A DNA stretch of 64,000 nt from JABJOR01 sp965603075 (lineage in GTDB: Bacteria; Pseudomonadota; Alphaproteobacteria; Rhodospirillales; Casp-alpha2): the NCBI GenBank assembly GCA_965603075.1, contig CBFDBO010000008.1, positions 1-64,000 of the forward strand. The letters run 5' to 3'. The notes under the pieces were generated by a model, which worked only from the letters and a program-made list of their open reading frames with translations, searched no databases and had not been told where the DNA came from. The translations under genes and the position numbers were made by a program. Positions 8,280 through 17,195 of this stretch are shown one piece after another (the first letter of the stretch is position 1; every line of letters starts with the position of its first letter).

Positions 8280-8894
8280 ATGGCACAGGCACCTGCCCGT
8301 CAGGGAAATCGTAATGAAGGCAAAGGCAAACCGCAAGGTGGCCGTGGTCGTCAACGTGAAGAAAAAGTCGAAGACGAGTTAATTGATCGTCTCGTACACA
8401 TTAACCGTGTTTCCAAAGTGATCAAGGGTGGACGTCGTTTCTCGTTCGCTGCTCTGGTTGTTGTTGGGGATGGTCGTGGTCGTGTCGGTTACGGCACGGG
8501 TAAAGCACGCGAAGTACCTGAAGCAATTCGTAAAGCAACGGATCAGGCCAAACGCGATATGATCCGCGTCCCTCTGCGTGAAGGCCGTACACTTCATCAT
8601 GATATTACAGGCCGTTATGGCGCTGGTCGCGTGATGATGCGTTCTGCTCCTGCTGGTACGGGTATCATTGCTGGTGGTCCTATGCGTGCTGTTTTTGAAA
8701 CCATGGGTGTGCAAGACGTTGTTGCTAAATCTATTGGTTCACAAAACCCACACAACATGATCAAGGCTACTTTTGAAGCATTAACGGCTTCTCAGTCACC
8801 TCGTTTTGTTGCGGCCCGTCGTTCTAAGAAAGTGAGCGATATTGTTGGTCGTCGTAACGAAACTGTGGCTGAGCCTACAGAAGTTAAGGAATAA
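8280..8894 (+). CDS. rpsE: 30S ribosomal protein S5
   Basis: The 204-aa product has a basic Gly-rich N-terminal extension (residues 1-35), then the S5 double-stranded-RNA-binding core (LVHINRVSKVIKGGRRFSFAALVVVGDG). The Gly-rich APAGTGIIAGG loop follows. S5 contributes to decoding accuracy at the mRNA entry site. Confidence 0.97.
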   Translation: MAQAPARQGNRNEGKGKPQGGRGRQREEKVEDELIDRLVHINRVSKVIKGGRRFSFAALVVVGDGRGRVGYGTGKAREVPEAIRKATDQAKRDMIRVPLREGRTLHHDITGRYGAGRVMMRSAPAGTGIIAGGPMRAVFETMGVQDVVAKSIGSQNPHNMIKATFEALTASQSPRFVAARRSKKVSDIVGRRNETVAEPTEVKE

Positions 8895-8898
8895 GATT

Positions 8899-9090
8899 AT
8901 GGCTGCTAAACAAACAGTAACCGTAACTCAAACTCGCAGTGCCATTGGTCGTACTTCTGACCAACGTGCAACTCTTAAAGGTTTGGGATTGAATAAAATC
9001 AACCGTTCATCAACACTGGAAGATACAGCTTCAGTACGGGGAATGATTGATAAAGTTAGCCATCTCGTTCGGATAGAACAAGCCAGCTAA
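8899..9090 (+). CDS. rpmD: 50S ribosomal protein L30
   Basis: The frame is open from 8842 inside rpsE, but ATG 8899 gives MAAKQTVTVTQTRSAIGR, the proper L30 start (63 aa). The GLGLNKINRSSTLEDTASVRGMI segment is diagnostic. L30 ends the tightly packed part of the spc operon; a 103-base gap with a hairpin follows. Confidence 0.95.
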   Translation: MAAKQTVTVTQTRSAIGRTSDQRATLKGLGLNKINRSSTLEDTASVRGMIDKVSHLVRIEQAS

Positions 9091-9119
9091 TAATTGAATA
9101 AAATCTATTTTAAACAGTC

Positions 9120-9137
9120 ACCCGCAGCGATGCGGGT
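9120..9137 (+). terminator. Hairpin between rpmD and rplO (possible partial terminator)
   Basis: ACCCGCA (9120-9126) and TGCGGGT (9131-9137) form a perfect 7-bp GC-rich stem capped by a GCGA tetraloop of the stable GNRA class. Only TTTC follows, so termination is probably partial. It could attenuate rplO-secY-adk or be an RNA processing site; this is inferred. Confidence 0.45.
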
Positions 9138-9193
9138 TTCTGCCTAAAAGAGATAACAAACGTAAACAGATCGTTAATCAAAGGACTAATACT

Positions 9194-9724
9194 ATGAAAC
9201 TCAATGAGCTTCGCGATAATTCCGGCGCCCGCAAGGAGCGCAAGCGAGTCGGACGCGGCATGGCCTCAGGTACCGGTAAAACTTCCGGTTCAGGTCAAAA
9301 AGGCCAGCGTTCGCGTAGCGGTGTATCTCTCGTCGGTTTTGAAGGGGGTCAGATGCCTCTGTACCGTCGTCTTCCTAAACGAGGATTCACAAACCCGTTC
9401 ACCAAGGATATTTCTGTTGTAAACTTAGGCGATATTCAAAAAGCCGTTGACGACAAGAAACTTGATGGCAAAAAAGCAATTACAGAAGCCGTTTTGATTG
9501 AAGCCGCTATGGTTCGTAAATCAAAAGACGGTGTAAAGCTTCTAGCCAAGGGTGACGTTTCAGCCAAACTTTCAATCGAAGTAAGCCTTGCCTCTAAAGC
9601 TGCTATTGCAGCGGTAGAAAAAGCTGGTGGTTCCGTGGTTCTTCCAGAGCCAGTCGTGAAACCCGTCGGTAAAGGTCACAAACACGAACGTGAAAGAGCC
9701 GCTAAAGAAGCAGCCGCTAAATAA
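9194..9724 (+). CDS. rplO: 50S ribosomal protein L15
   Basis: The 176-aa product starts MKLNELRDNSGARKERKRVGRG and has the Gly-rich GTGKTSGSGQKGQRSRSG region of L15 plus FEGGQMPLYRRLPKRGF. It is somewhat longer than E. coli L15, owing to a Lys/Glu/Ala-rich C-terminus. An AAGGAC site lies upstream. It is the first gene after the hairpin at 9120. Confidence 0.97.
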   Translation: MKLNELRDNSGARKERKRVGRGMASGTGKTSGSGQKGQRSRSGVSLVGFEGGQMPLYRRLPKRGFTNPFTKDISVVNLGDIQKAVDDKKLDGKKAITEAVLIEAAMVRKSKDGVKLLAKGDVSAKLSIEVSLASKAAIAAVEKAGGSVVLPEPVVKPVGKGHKHERERAAKEAAAK

Positions 9725-9763
9725 AAATAACGTTTTGATCCGCCCGATTGATAGGAAGACAAC

Positions 9764-11104
9764 ATGGCATCTACAGCCGAACAATTAGCAGCAGGAATGA
9801 GCTTTGCAGCGCTTGGTAAAGCGACAGAGCTTAAACAACGTATCTGGTTCACTCTGGGTGCGTTGATTGTGTATCGTCTTGGTACCTATATTCCTTTACC
9901 TGGTATTGACCCGGCTGTTCTTGCTTCTGTGTTCGCACAGCAACAAGGCGGTATCATTGGCATGTTTGATATGTTCTCTGGTGGTGCATTGTCTCGTATG
10001 ACAATCTTTGCGCTTAATATTATGCCTTATATTACGTCTTCTATTATTATGCAGTTAATGACAGCGGTGAACCCAACGCTCGAAGCATTGAAGAAAGAAG
10101 GCGAAAGTGGTCGTAAACGTATCAATCAATACACCCGTTACCTGACCGTTATTATCTGTGCATTCCAAGCATATGGTATCGCTATTGGTTTGGAAGGTAT
10201 GACATCTGGTGGCATTACGGCGGTTGCTGACCCTGGAATGTTCTTCCGTTTCACGGTTGTTATCACATTGGTTGGTGGAACGTTGTTCCTGATGTGGCTG
10301 GGTGAGCAAATTACAGCCCGTGGTGTCGGAAACGGTATATCGTTGATCATTTTCGCTGGTATTGTTGCTAACTTACCAAGTGCATTGGCATCGACTTTGG
10401 AGCTAGGACGTACAGGCGCTATTTCAACCGTTTTGATTATCGCATTGTTGGTAATGGCCGTTGGCGTAATTTTCACCATCGTCTTGTTTGAGCGCGCTCA
10501 ACGCCGTGTCATTGTTCAATACCCTAAACGTCAACAGGGTAAAAACATGACAGGGGGCGAAAACTCTCACATTCCCTTAAAGCTTAATACCGCTGGCGTT
10601 ATCCCACCGATTTTTGCGAGCTCTATTTTGTTAATGCCGACAACGCTGATCGCTTTTTCTGCGGGCAGTGGACCAGATTGGATGAATACCGTTGCGGCCT
10701 ATCTTGGCCGAGGGCAGCCTCTTTATCTGACTATTTACTTAAGTCTTATTGTATTTTTTGCCTTTTTCTACACAGCGATTGTTTTCAATCCTGCGGATAC
10801 TGCTGATAACTTGCGAAAGAATGGCGGTTTTGTACCGGGTATTCGTCCCGGTAAAAATACCGCTAAACACCTCGATACAATTTTGTCACGGTTGACTGTT
10901 ATTGGTGCGGCTTACTTAGCAGCGATCTGTCTGTTACCAGAATTGCTTATGTCACAATACGCTGTTCCGTTTTATTTTGGTGGTACCAGTTTGCTGATTG
11001 TGGTGACGGTAACAATTGATACCATGTCTCAGGTTCAATCTCACCTGATTGCTCATCAATATGAAGGTTTGATCAAAAAATCAAAATTGAAGGGGCGTCG
11101 TTAA
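9764..11104 (+). CDS. secY: Protein translocase subunit SecY
   Basis: The 446-aa integral membrane protein is SecY, the channel of the SecYEG translocon for export and membrane insertion. About ten hydrophobic segments are visible. The plug region FDMFSGGALSRMTIFALNIMPYI and the C-terminal cytoplasmic loop with GGFVPGIRPGKNT are conserved. The last base of its stop is the first base of the adk ATG. Confidence 0.98.
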   Translation: MASTAEQLAAGMSFAALGKATELKQRIWFTLGALIVYRLGTYIPLPGIDPAVLASVFAQQQGGIIGMFDMFSGGALSRMTIFALNIMPYITSSIIMQLMTAVNPTLEALKKEGESGRKRINQYTRYLTVIICAFQAYGIAIGLEGMTSGGITAVADPGMFFRFTVVITLVGGTLFLMWLGEQITARGVGNGISLIIFAGIVANLPSALASTLELGRTGAISTVLIIALLVMAVGVIFTIVLFERAQRRVIVQYPKRQQGKNMTGGENSHIPLKLNTAGVIPPIFASSILLMPTTLIAFSAGSGPDWMNTVAAYLGRGQPLYLTIYLSLIVFFAFFYTAIVFNPADTADNLRKNGGFVPGIRPGKNTAKHLDTILSRLTVIGAAYLAAICLLPELLMSQYAVPFYFGGTSLLIVVTVTIDTMSQVQSHLIAHQYEGLIKKSKLKGRR

Positions 11105-11748
11105 TGAATTTGATTTTATTAGGACCTCCCGGTGCAGGAAAAGGCACACAAGCCAAACGCCTAGAAAATGATTTTAATATTGTACAACTTTCTACAGGCG
11201 ATATGTTACGTGCTGAAGGGTTTTCTGGTTCTGCAAATGGTCTAAAAGCTAAAGAATTAATGGACGCTGGTCGTTTGGTTCCAGACGATATCATGATTGG
11301 CATGATATCTTCTCGGATTGATCAGGAAGATTGTAAGAATGGCTTCATTCTTGATGGTTTTCCGCGCACCGCGCCACAAGCCGAAGCCCTAGATTCGATG
11401 TTAAACGATAAGGGTATTAAAATTAATGATGTTATCGCGTTTGAAGTTGACGCCGATGCCATGGTTGAACGTGTAACGGGCCGTTATACATGCTCAAACT
11501 GTGGTGTAGGTTATCATGATACTTTTCAACTACCAAAGACCGATGGTATCTGCGACAAGTGCGGTGGGACTGATTTTTCCCGACGCGCGGATGATAATGA
11601 AGACACGGTTCGCAACCGTTTAACGGCCTATGATAATCAAACTGCTCCGGTCATTAATTACTATGATAAAGCCGGCGTATTAAAAAGAGTTGACGGCATG
11701 GCAGAAATAGATCACGTATCTGCCAGCCTTAAGGAATTAATTAGCTGA
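11104..11748 (+). CDS. adk: Adenylate kinase (zinc-type LID)
   Basis: The 214-aa enzyme interconverts ATP+AMP and 2 ADP. The P-loop GPPGAGKGT is at residues 7-15, followed by the STGDMLR AMP-binding motif and DGFPRT. The LID carries two CxxC pairs (CSNC and CDKC), the zinc-binding long form. Coupling to secY by a TAATG overlap is the common alphaproteobacterial layout. Confidence 0.97.
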   Translation: MNLILLGPPGAGKGTQAKRLENDFNIVQLSTGDMLRAEGFSGSANGLKAKELMDAGRLVPDDIMIGMISSRIDQEDCKNGFILDGFPRTAPQAEALDSMLNDKGIKINDVIAFEVDADAMVERVTGRYTCSNCGVGYHDTFQLPKTDGICDKCGGTDFSRRADDNEDTVRNRLTAYDNQTAPVINYYDKAGVLKRVDGMAEIDHVSASLKELIS

Positions 11749-11769
11749 ATATAGGGGAACAAGGTGCGG

Positions 11770-11797
11770 TTGACTTGGCATGGTAATTGCCTATAAT
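11770..11797 (+). promoter_or_regulatory. Sigma70-type promoter ahead of rpsM
   Basis: TTGACT (11770-11775) and TATAAT (11792-11797) are separated by 16 bases, in the 112-base gap between adk and rpsM. The near-consensus boxes suggest that rpsM-rpsK-rpoA-rplQ can be transcribed independently of the spc operon. Confidence 0.75.
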
Positions 11798-11860
11798 CCG
11801 CCTCCCAAACTTCTATGTACAGTTTTATTGTTATATACCAAAGACTAAGGAGAAAATGCT

Positions 11861-12229
11861 TTGGCGCGTATTGCTGGTGTTAACATCCCAACCGGGAAAA
11901 GGGTCGTCATTGCGCTGACCTATATTCACGGAATCGGGAATACTAAGTCTCGTGAAATCTGTAATGAAGTTGGGATTCCTGCCGAAATGCGGGTAAATCA
12001 ACTGACCGACGATCAGGTTGTGCGAATTCGTGAAACAATTGATAGTAGTCATCAAGTTGAAGGTGATCTGCGTCGCGAAATTTCCATGAACATCAAACGT
12101 TTGATGGATCTTGGTTGCTACCGCGGACTACGTCATCGTCGTGGACTTCCTGTTCGCGGCCAACGTACACATACAAATGCTCGCACACGCAAAGGCCCCG
12201 CAAAGTCTATTGCTGGCAAGAAGAAATAA
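11861..12229 (+). CDS. rpsM: 30S ribosomal protein S13 (TTG start)
   Basis: The 122-aa product reads ARIAGVNIPTGKRVVIALTYIHGIG after the start and ends with RTHTNARTRKGPAKSIAGKKK, both typical of S13, which bridges to the 50S. The start codon is TTG at 11861, set by an AAGGAG (11847-11852) 8 bases upstream. An out-of-frame ATG at 11856 lies too close to that site to be used. rpmJ (L36), often located before rpsM, is absent here. Confidence 0.96.
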   Translation: MARIAGVNIPTGKRVVIALTYIHGIGNTKSREICNEVGIPAEMRVNQLTDDQVVRIRETIDSSHQVEGDLRREISMNIKRLMDLGCYRGLRHRRGLPVRGQRTHTNARTRKGPAKSIAGKKK

Positions 12230-12245
12230 GGAATAGGTACCGCTC

Positions 12246-12635
12246 ATGGCGAAACCAACTCAAAGAACAAAAAAACGTGAACGCAAGAATATTGCTTCAG
12301 GTACAGCGCATATAAACGCTACGTTTAATAACACCATGATTACAATCACTGACGCACAGGGTAATACAATTGCTTGGGCATCAGCAGGTAGTCAGGGTTT
12401 TAAAGGCTCCCGCAAATCAACACCTTATGCTGCGCAAGTAGCGGGTGATGATGTGGCTGCAAAAGCACAAGACCACGGCATGAAAACTCTTGAAGTTGAA
12501 GTTAAGGGTCCTGGTTCAGGACGTGAGTCTGCTCTTCGTGCATTGCAAGCTGCTGGATTTACGATTACATCCATTCGCGATGTAACACCAATCCCGCATA
12601 ACGGATGTCGCCCGCGTAAACGTCGTCGGGTTTAG
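12246..12635 (+). CDS. rpsK: 30S ribosomal protein S11
   Basis: The 129-aa product is S11 of the 30S platform. HINATFNNTMITITDAQGNTIAWASAG and the C-terminal DVTPIPHNGCRPRKRRRV are standard. The gene lies 16 bases after rpsM. Confidence 0.97.
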   Translation: MAKPTQRTKKRERKNIASGTAHINATFNNTMITITDAQGNTIAWASAGSQGFKGSRKSTPYAAQVAGDDVAAKAQDHGMKTLEVEVKGPGSGRESALRALQAAGFTITSIRDVTPIPHNGCRPRKRRRV

Positions 12636-12654
12636 TGCTTACTATCTATTTTAG

Positions 12655-12686
12655 CAGTCTTGATGCCGTTTTTCGCATCTAGACTG
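12655..12686 (+). other. Stem-loop in the rpsK-rpoA gap
   Basis: CAGTCT(T)GATGC and GCATC(T)AGACTG pair with a single T-T mismatch around an 8-base loop with five T residues. The stem is strong but no T-run follows, so it is more likely a processing or regulatory hairpin than a terminator. Confidence 0.45.
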
Positions 12687-12762
12687 TGTGCGTTGATTCT
12701 AGAGTTAATATAAACTAACTTTCAGAACCTTTTGCAACCGCTGGACATAAGAGGTCATACAC

Positions 12763-13779
12763 GTGATTCAGAATAACTGGCAAGAACTCATCAAACCCAC
12801 CAAGCTTGAAGTAGAGCAGGGAAGCGATGTTACCCGCAACGCTTCTATCGTTGTAGAACCCCTAGAGCGCGGCTTCGGCCTGACATTGGGTAACGCATTA
12901 CGGCGTGTCCTTCTGTCTTCCTTACAGGGCGCCGCTGTGACCACCATCCAAATTGATGGCGTGTTACACGAGTTCTCATCCATAGCGGGTGTTCGCGAAG
13001 ATGTTACCGACATCGTCCTTAATATTAAAACATTATGGTTACGTATGGACGCAGAAGGTCCTAAACGGATGACCCTTAAAGCTAAAGGTCCTTGCGCCGT
13101 TACCGGTTCAATGATCGATAGTGGTGCCGATATCACCGTTATCAATCCTGATGTTGTTATTTGTCACCTTGATAAAGGTGCTGATTTGAACATGGAATTG
13201 ATCGTTGAATCTGGCAAAGGTTACCGTCCAGCAACACAAACCCGTTCAGAAGACAGCCCTATTGGCATAATCCCCATTGATGCGGCTTTCTCTCCGGTAC
13301 GCAAAGTTTCTTATAAAGTTGATAACACCCGTATTGGTCAAGATACAGATTATGACCGTCTGTCGATTGATATCCATACAAACGGTGCGATCTCACCAGA
13401 AGATGCCGTGGCACTGGCTGCTCGTATTATGCAAGACCAGCTTCAGGCCTTCATCAACTTTGAAGATCCAGAAGATCAGTCCAAAGAAGATGCGCGTGAA
13501 GAGTTGCCGTTCAATCGTAACCTGCTTCGTAAGGTTGACGAGCTTGAACTATCTGTTCGTTCAGCAAATTGTTTGAAAAACGATAACATCATCTACATTG
13601 GTGATCTGGTTCTTAAATCTGAAAGTGATATGCTACGGACACCAAACTTTGGTCGTAAATCACTTAATGAAATTAAAGAAGTACTGTCTCAGATGGGTCT
13701 GCACCTCGGCATGGATATTCCTGCCTGGCCACCAGAAAACATCGAAGACATGGCTAAAAAACTAGAAGAGCCATTCTAA
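12763..13779 (+). CDS. rpoA: RNA polymerase alpha subunit (GTG start)
   Basis: The 338-aa product is the alpha subunit. The N-terminal assembly domain is recognised from EPLERGFGLTLGNALRRVLLSSL. The C-terminal domain (about 255-325) has LELSVRSANCLKNDNI and LRTPNFGRKSLNEIKEVL, which contact UP-element DNA and activators. The start is GTG at 12763, giving MIQNNWQELIKPTK, with GAGGT upstream. Confidence 0.98.
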   Translation: MIQNNWQELIKPTKLEVEQGSDVTRNASIVVEPLERGFGLTLGNALRRVLLSSLQGAAVTTIQIDGVLHEFSSIAGVREDVTDIVLNIKTLWLRMDAEGPKRMTLKAKGPCAVTGSMIDSGADITVINPDVVICHLDKGADLNMELIVESGKGYRPATQTRSEDSPIGIIPIDAAFSPVRKVSYKVDNTRIGQDTDYDRLSIDIHTNGAISPEDAVALAARIMQDQLQAFINFEDPEDQSKEDAREELPFNRNLLRKVDELELSVRSANCLKNDNIIYIGDLVLKSESDMLRTPNFGRKSLNEIKEVLSQMGLHLGMDIPAWPPENIEDMAKKLEEPF

Positions 13780-13887
13780 AGGCGAATAAACGATAATCTA
13801 ATTAAGGGCGGTCAACGCTCACTTTTAAAACAAACACCGTGTGGGTGAAATGGTACGCACACGATCACAAATGAAGGACCTTAAATT

Positions 13888-14313
13888 ATGCGTCACGGCA
13901 GAGCACTCCGTAAACTAAACCGCACCAGTTCACATCGTAAAGCGATGCTTTCGAATATGGCTGTTGCACTTCTAACGCACGAACAAATCAAAACAACATT
14001 ACCAAAAGCAAAAGAGCTTCGTCGTGTTGCTGATAAAATGATCACCCTCGGCAAACGTGGTACATTACATGCCCGTCGTCAGGCAGCTTCTTTTCTGCAG
14101 GATGATGCGGCGGTTATCAAATTGTTTGATACACTCGGTGCACGTTATGTTGATCGTCCCGGTGGTTACACCCGTGTTCTTAAAGCCGGCAATCGCTACG
14201 GTGATAATGCGCCAATGGCCTTTATCGAACTTGTAGAACGTGATGTTGACGCTAAAGGCGCAGCAGATCGCGCCCGGGTTGAAGCTGAAATGGCTATGGA
14301 AGACGCTGAATAA
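13888..14313 (+). CDS. rplQ: 50S ribosomal protein L17
   Basis: The 141-aa product starts MRHGRALRKLNRTSSHRKAML, the L17 signature, and contains LFDTLGARYVDRPGGYTRVLKAGNRYGDNAPMA. It has a short acidic C-terminal extension. It is the last gene of the alpha operon and is followed by a clear terminator. Confidence 0.97.
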   Translation: MRHGRALRKLNRTSSHRKAMLSNMAVALLTHEQIKTTLPKAKELRRVADKMITLGKRGTLHARRQAASFLQDDAAVIKLFDTLGARYVDRPGGYTRVLKAGNRYGDNAPMAFIELVERDVDAKGAADRARVEAEMAMEDAE

Positions 14314-14340
14314 GCTCTTCTAACTCTCAATAATTCTAAA

Positions 14341-14374
14341 AAGCAGTCTTGATCCAGTCGAGGCTGCTTTTTTT
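14341..14374 (+). terminator. Intrinsic terminator after rplQ
   Basis: AAGCAGTCTTGA (14341-14352) pairs with TCGAGGCTGCTT (14358-14369), with two G-T wobbles and a 5-base loop, followed by a run of T. It closes the ribosomal protein super-operon. Confidence 0.9.
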
Positions 14375-14442
14375 ATGCTCTTGAAGTTAGCTCTCTACCT
14401 GATTATTTGTATAATCGCAAAAACACCTATCTGGAGCATGTA

Positions 14443-15876
14443 ATGGTTTGTTTGAGACTTCTTGGGGGATTGGTCATTGGCTCGATTATGTTAATCGGCC
14501 AAATGGTCTATGCTGCCAGTGACGTTCCACAAATCGAAGTTCCACAATCAAAAGAACAGATTACGTTAAGCTTTGCCCCATTGGTCAAAACAGCAGCGCC
14601 CGCCGTTGTTAATATATATACAAAAACAATCGTCAATGAACGACAAGTGATACCATTGTTTAATGACCCTTTCTTTCAACGCTTCTTTGGCGGACAGTTT
14701 GGTCAAAACTTTGGCAATCAACGTGAACGGGTTCAAAACTCTCTTGGCTCCGGTGTTATCATTGATGGCGGCGGAATTATTGTCACAAATAATCATGTCA
14801 TAGAAGGGGCCGATAAAATCAGAGTCGTTTTATCAGACAGACGAGAATTTGATGCGACGTTGGTTGGCGTTGATGATCGCACGGATTTAGCCGTTTTGCG
14901 TATTGATACATCAGGTGAAAAATTGCCCTCGATCACAATCAGCGATTCCGATGCATTGCAGGTCGGTGATTTGGTTCTGGCCATTGGAAATCCATTCGGT
15001 GTGGGGCAAACGGTTACCAGTGGCATTGTTTCAGCTTTGGCGAGAACCCAGGTGAACGTTGCCGATGTTAGCTCCTTCATTCAAACGGACGCTGCAATTA
15101 ATCCCGGCAATTCTGGGGGCGCCCTGATTGATATGCGCGGTCAGTTGGTGGGGCTTAACACAGCAATCTTTTCTAAATCGGGCGGGTCCCTTGGTATCGG
15201 TTTTGCCGTACCGAGTAATATGGTCGAATTTGTCATTACGGGTTTATTAAATCACGGCAAGGTAATCAGACCGTGGTTGGGGGCGTGGGGGCAACCCGTC
15301 ACCAGTGATCTGTCGGATGCTTTGGGCCTTAAACGTCCCGTGGGTATTTTAATCAATGAAATATGGTCAGGCTCTGCCGCTGAAGCCTCGGGCATTGATG
15401 TTGGTGACGTCATTCTGTCCATCAACGAGCGTGATGTTCATGATCCCAAGGAATTGGAATACCGAATTGCCTCTCTTGCTATTGGGGGAACGGCAAAATT
15501 AAAGGTGTTCCGTGATGGCACCATCACCCCATTATCCTTGCTCTTACAAAAAGCACCGGAACAGCCCGCCAAAAATACAACGCTTCTGGATGACCAAAGC
15601 ATTCTATCGGGTGCAACGGTTGCCAATATTTCCCCGGCATTGGTAGAAGAACTCCGTTTAGAAAGCTTGGTGCCCGGTGTCATCATTTTGCAAATCAATC
15701 AAAACTCGCCCGCGAAACATTACCGTTTTCGTCCCGGAGATCGAATTATTGAACTCAATGGTGCTTTGGTGACATCGGTCTCTCATTTGCTTGATATTAC
15801 AAACATGAAAACCGGGGCGTGGGATATTGCAATTGACCGCAATGGCAAACAATTAAACCTTCGGGTTTCCCAATGA
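14443..15876 (+). CDS. DegP/HtrA-type periplasmic serine protease
   Basis: The product is a 477-aa periplasmic quality-control protease of the HtrA family. The first ~25 residues are a signal peptide ending near VYAA. The trypsin-like domain shows the triad His118 (TNNHV), Asp148 (DRTDLAVL) and Ser224 (GNSGG). Two PDZ domains follow (about 275-370 and 390-475). A TTG at 14407 opens the same frame, but ATG 14443 has CTGGAG 6 bases upstream and starts the signal peptide. The end overlaps rarA by 4 bases. The DegP/DegQ/MucD subtype cannot be settled. Confidence 0.93.
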   Translation: MVCLRLLGGLVIGSIMLIGQMVYAASDVPQIEVPQSKEQITLSFAPLVKTAAPAVVNIYTKTIVNERQVIPLFNDPFFQRFFGGQFGQNFGNQRERVQNSLGSGVIIDGGGIIVTNNHVIEGADKIRVVLSDRREFDATLVGVDDRTDLAVLRIDTSGEKLPSITISDSDALQVGDLVLAIGNPFGVGQTVTSGIVSALARTQVNVADVSSFIQTDAAINPGNSGGALIDMRGQLVGLNTAIFSKSGGSLGIGFAVPSNMVEFVITGLLNHGKVIRPWLGAWGQPVTSDLSDALGLKRPVGILINEIWSGSAAEASGIDVGDVILSINERDVHDPKELEYRIASLAIGGTAKLKVFRDGTITPLSLLLQKAPEQPAKNTTLLDDQSILSGATVANISPALVEELRLESLVPGVIILQINQNSPAKHYRFRPGDRIIELNGALVTSVSHLLDITNMKTGAWDIAIDRNGKQLNLRVSQ

Positions 15877-17186
15877 ACACGTTATTTGAATCACAAGCCC
15901 CCAGCCCCCTTGCGGATCGGTTGAGACCGTCTGTGATCGAGGACGTGGTTGGTCAGGATCATTTATTGGGCAAGACCGGCCCCGATGGCGAAGGACCGCT
16001 TCGCCGCATGCTCGCACCGGGTATGTTATCCTCGCTTGTCCTGTGGGGGCCGCCGGGCACGGGTAAGACGACCATTGCTCGCTTGTTGGCTCAGCACACC
16101 AATATGGCTTTCGAGCCCATGTCAGCCGTTTTCTCAGGCGTTGCCGATCTAAAGAAAGTTTTCGAACGCGCCAAGGCAAACCGAGAAGCGGGTAGGGGGA
16201 CTTTGTTATTTATCGATGAGGTTCACCGGTTTAACCGTGCCCAGCAAGACGGGTTTCTGCCCTACGTTGAGGACGGTACTGTTGTATTGGTCGGGGCGAC
16301 CACTGAAAACCCTTCCTTTGAGCTTAATGCGGCTTTGTTATCACGGTGTCAGGTGCTTGTGCTCAATCGATTGGGGGATGACGCCCTGGAGAGTTTGTTA
16401 TTAAGGGCTGAGGGCGAAATAGGGCGGGCATTACCTCTGGAAGAAGACGCGCGCACGGCCTTACGGGCCATGGCCGATGGCGATGGGCGGTATTTATTAA
16501 ATCTGGCTGATATTTTGCTTAAATTACCGCAAGACCCGCTGTTGGATGTGGCCGCTCTCACCCGCACGGTTCAAAAGCGCATGCCGCTTTATGATAAATC
16601 ACAAGAAGGTCATTACAATCTGATTAGTGCGCTCCACAAATCACTTCGAGGGTCCGATACAGACGCAGCGCTTTATTGGTACCAACGCATGATTGATGGC
16701 GGGGAAGACCCGCACTATATTGCCAGACGATTGGTAAGGTTTGCATCCGAAGACATCGGTTTGGCAGACCCTAATGCGTTAACCCAATCCATTGCGGCGT
16801 GGCAGGCTTTGGAACGTCTCGGGCCTCCTGAAGGGCAATTGGCCTTAATTCAGTGCATAATTTATCTCGGTACAGCGCCGAAATCCAATGCAGCATACAA
16901 AGCCGAAAAAGCCTCAAAACAAGCGGCCAAACAAACGGGTTCATTAAACCCGCCTAAACATATCTTGAACGCGCCAACAAAGATGATGAAAGATATGGGG
17001 TATGGTGAGGGGTACGAGTATGACCATAACACCGCCGAGGGTTTTTCAGGCCAGAATTACTTTCCCGATGGCATGTCCCGGACCCGTTTTTTCCAACCTG
17101 GCGATAAAGGGTTTGAACGGGAAATAGGAAAACGGCTTGCTTATTGGGACGACTTGCGAGATGACAAGTCCCGCAAGAAGGATTAA
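15873..17186 (+). CDS. rarA: Replication-associated recombination protein RarA (MgsA), AAA+ ATPase
   Basis: The 437-aa protein is a clamp-loader-like AAA+ ATPase acting at stalled forks. Walker A GPPGTGKT is at 59-66 and Walker B LLFIDEVHRF near 111-120. The family segment GATTENPSFELNAALLSRCQV follows, and the C-terminal region has EDPHYIARRLVRFASEDIGLADP. It overlaps the preceding protease gene by ATGA, so the two are probably co-translated. Confidence 0.96.
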   Translation: MNTLFESQAPSPLADRLRPSVIEDVVGQDHLLGKTGPDGEGPLRRMLAPGMLSSLVLWGPPGTGKTTIARLLAQHTNMAFEPMSAVFSGVADLKKVFERAKANREAGRGTLLFIDEVHRFNRAQQDGFLPYVEDGTVVLVGATTENPSFELNAALLSRCQVLVLNRLGDDALESLLLRAEGEIGRALPLEEDARTALRAMADGDGRYLLNLADILLKLPQDPLLDVAALTRTVQKRMPLYDKSQEGHYNLISALHKSLRGSDTDAALYWYQRMIDGGEDPHYIARRLVRFASEDIGLADPNALTQSIAAWQALERLGPPEGQLALIQCIIYLGTAPKSNAAYKAEKASKQAAKQTGSLNPPKHILNAPTKMMKDMGYGEGYEYDHNTAEGFSGQNYFPDGMSRTRFFQPGDKGFEREIGKRLAYWDDLRDDKSRKKD

Positions 17187-17195
17187 ACAAGCATA

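Noticed and set aside
17187..17195. Fluoride riboswitch ahead of crcB
   Set aside because: Only 9 bases separate rarA and crcB; no leader exists.
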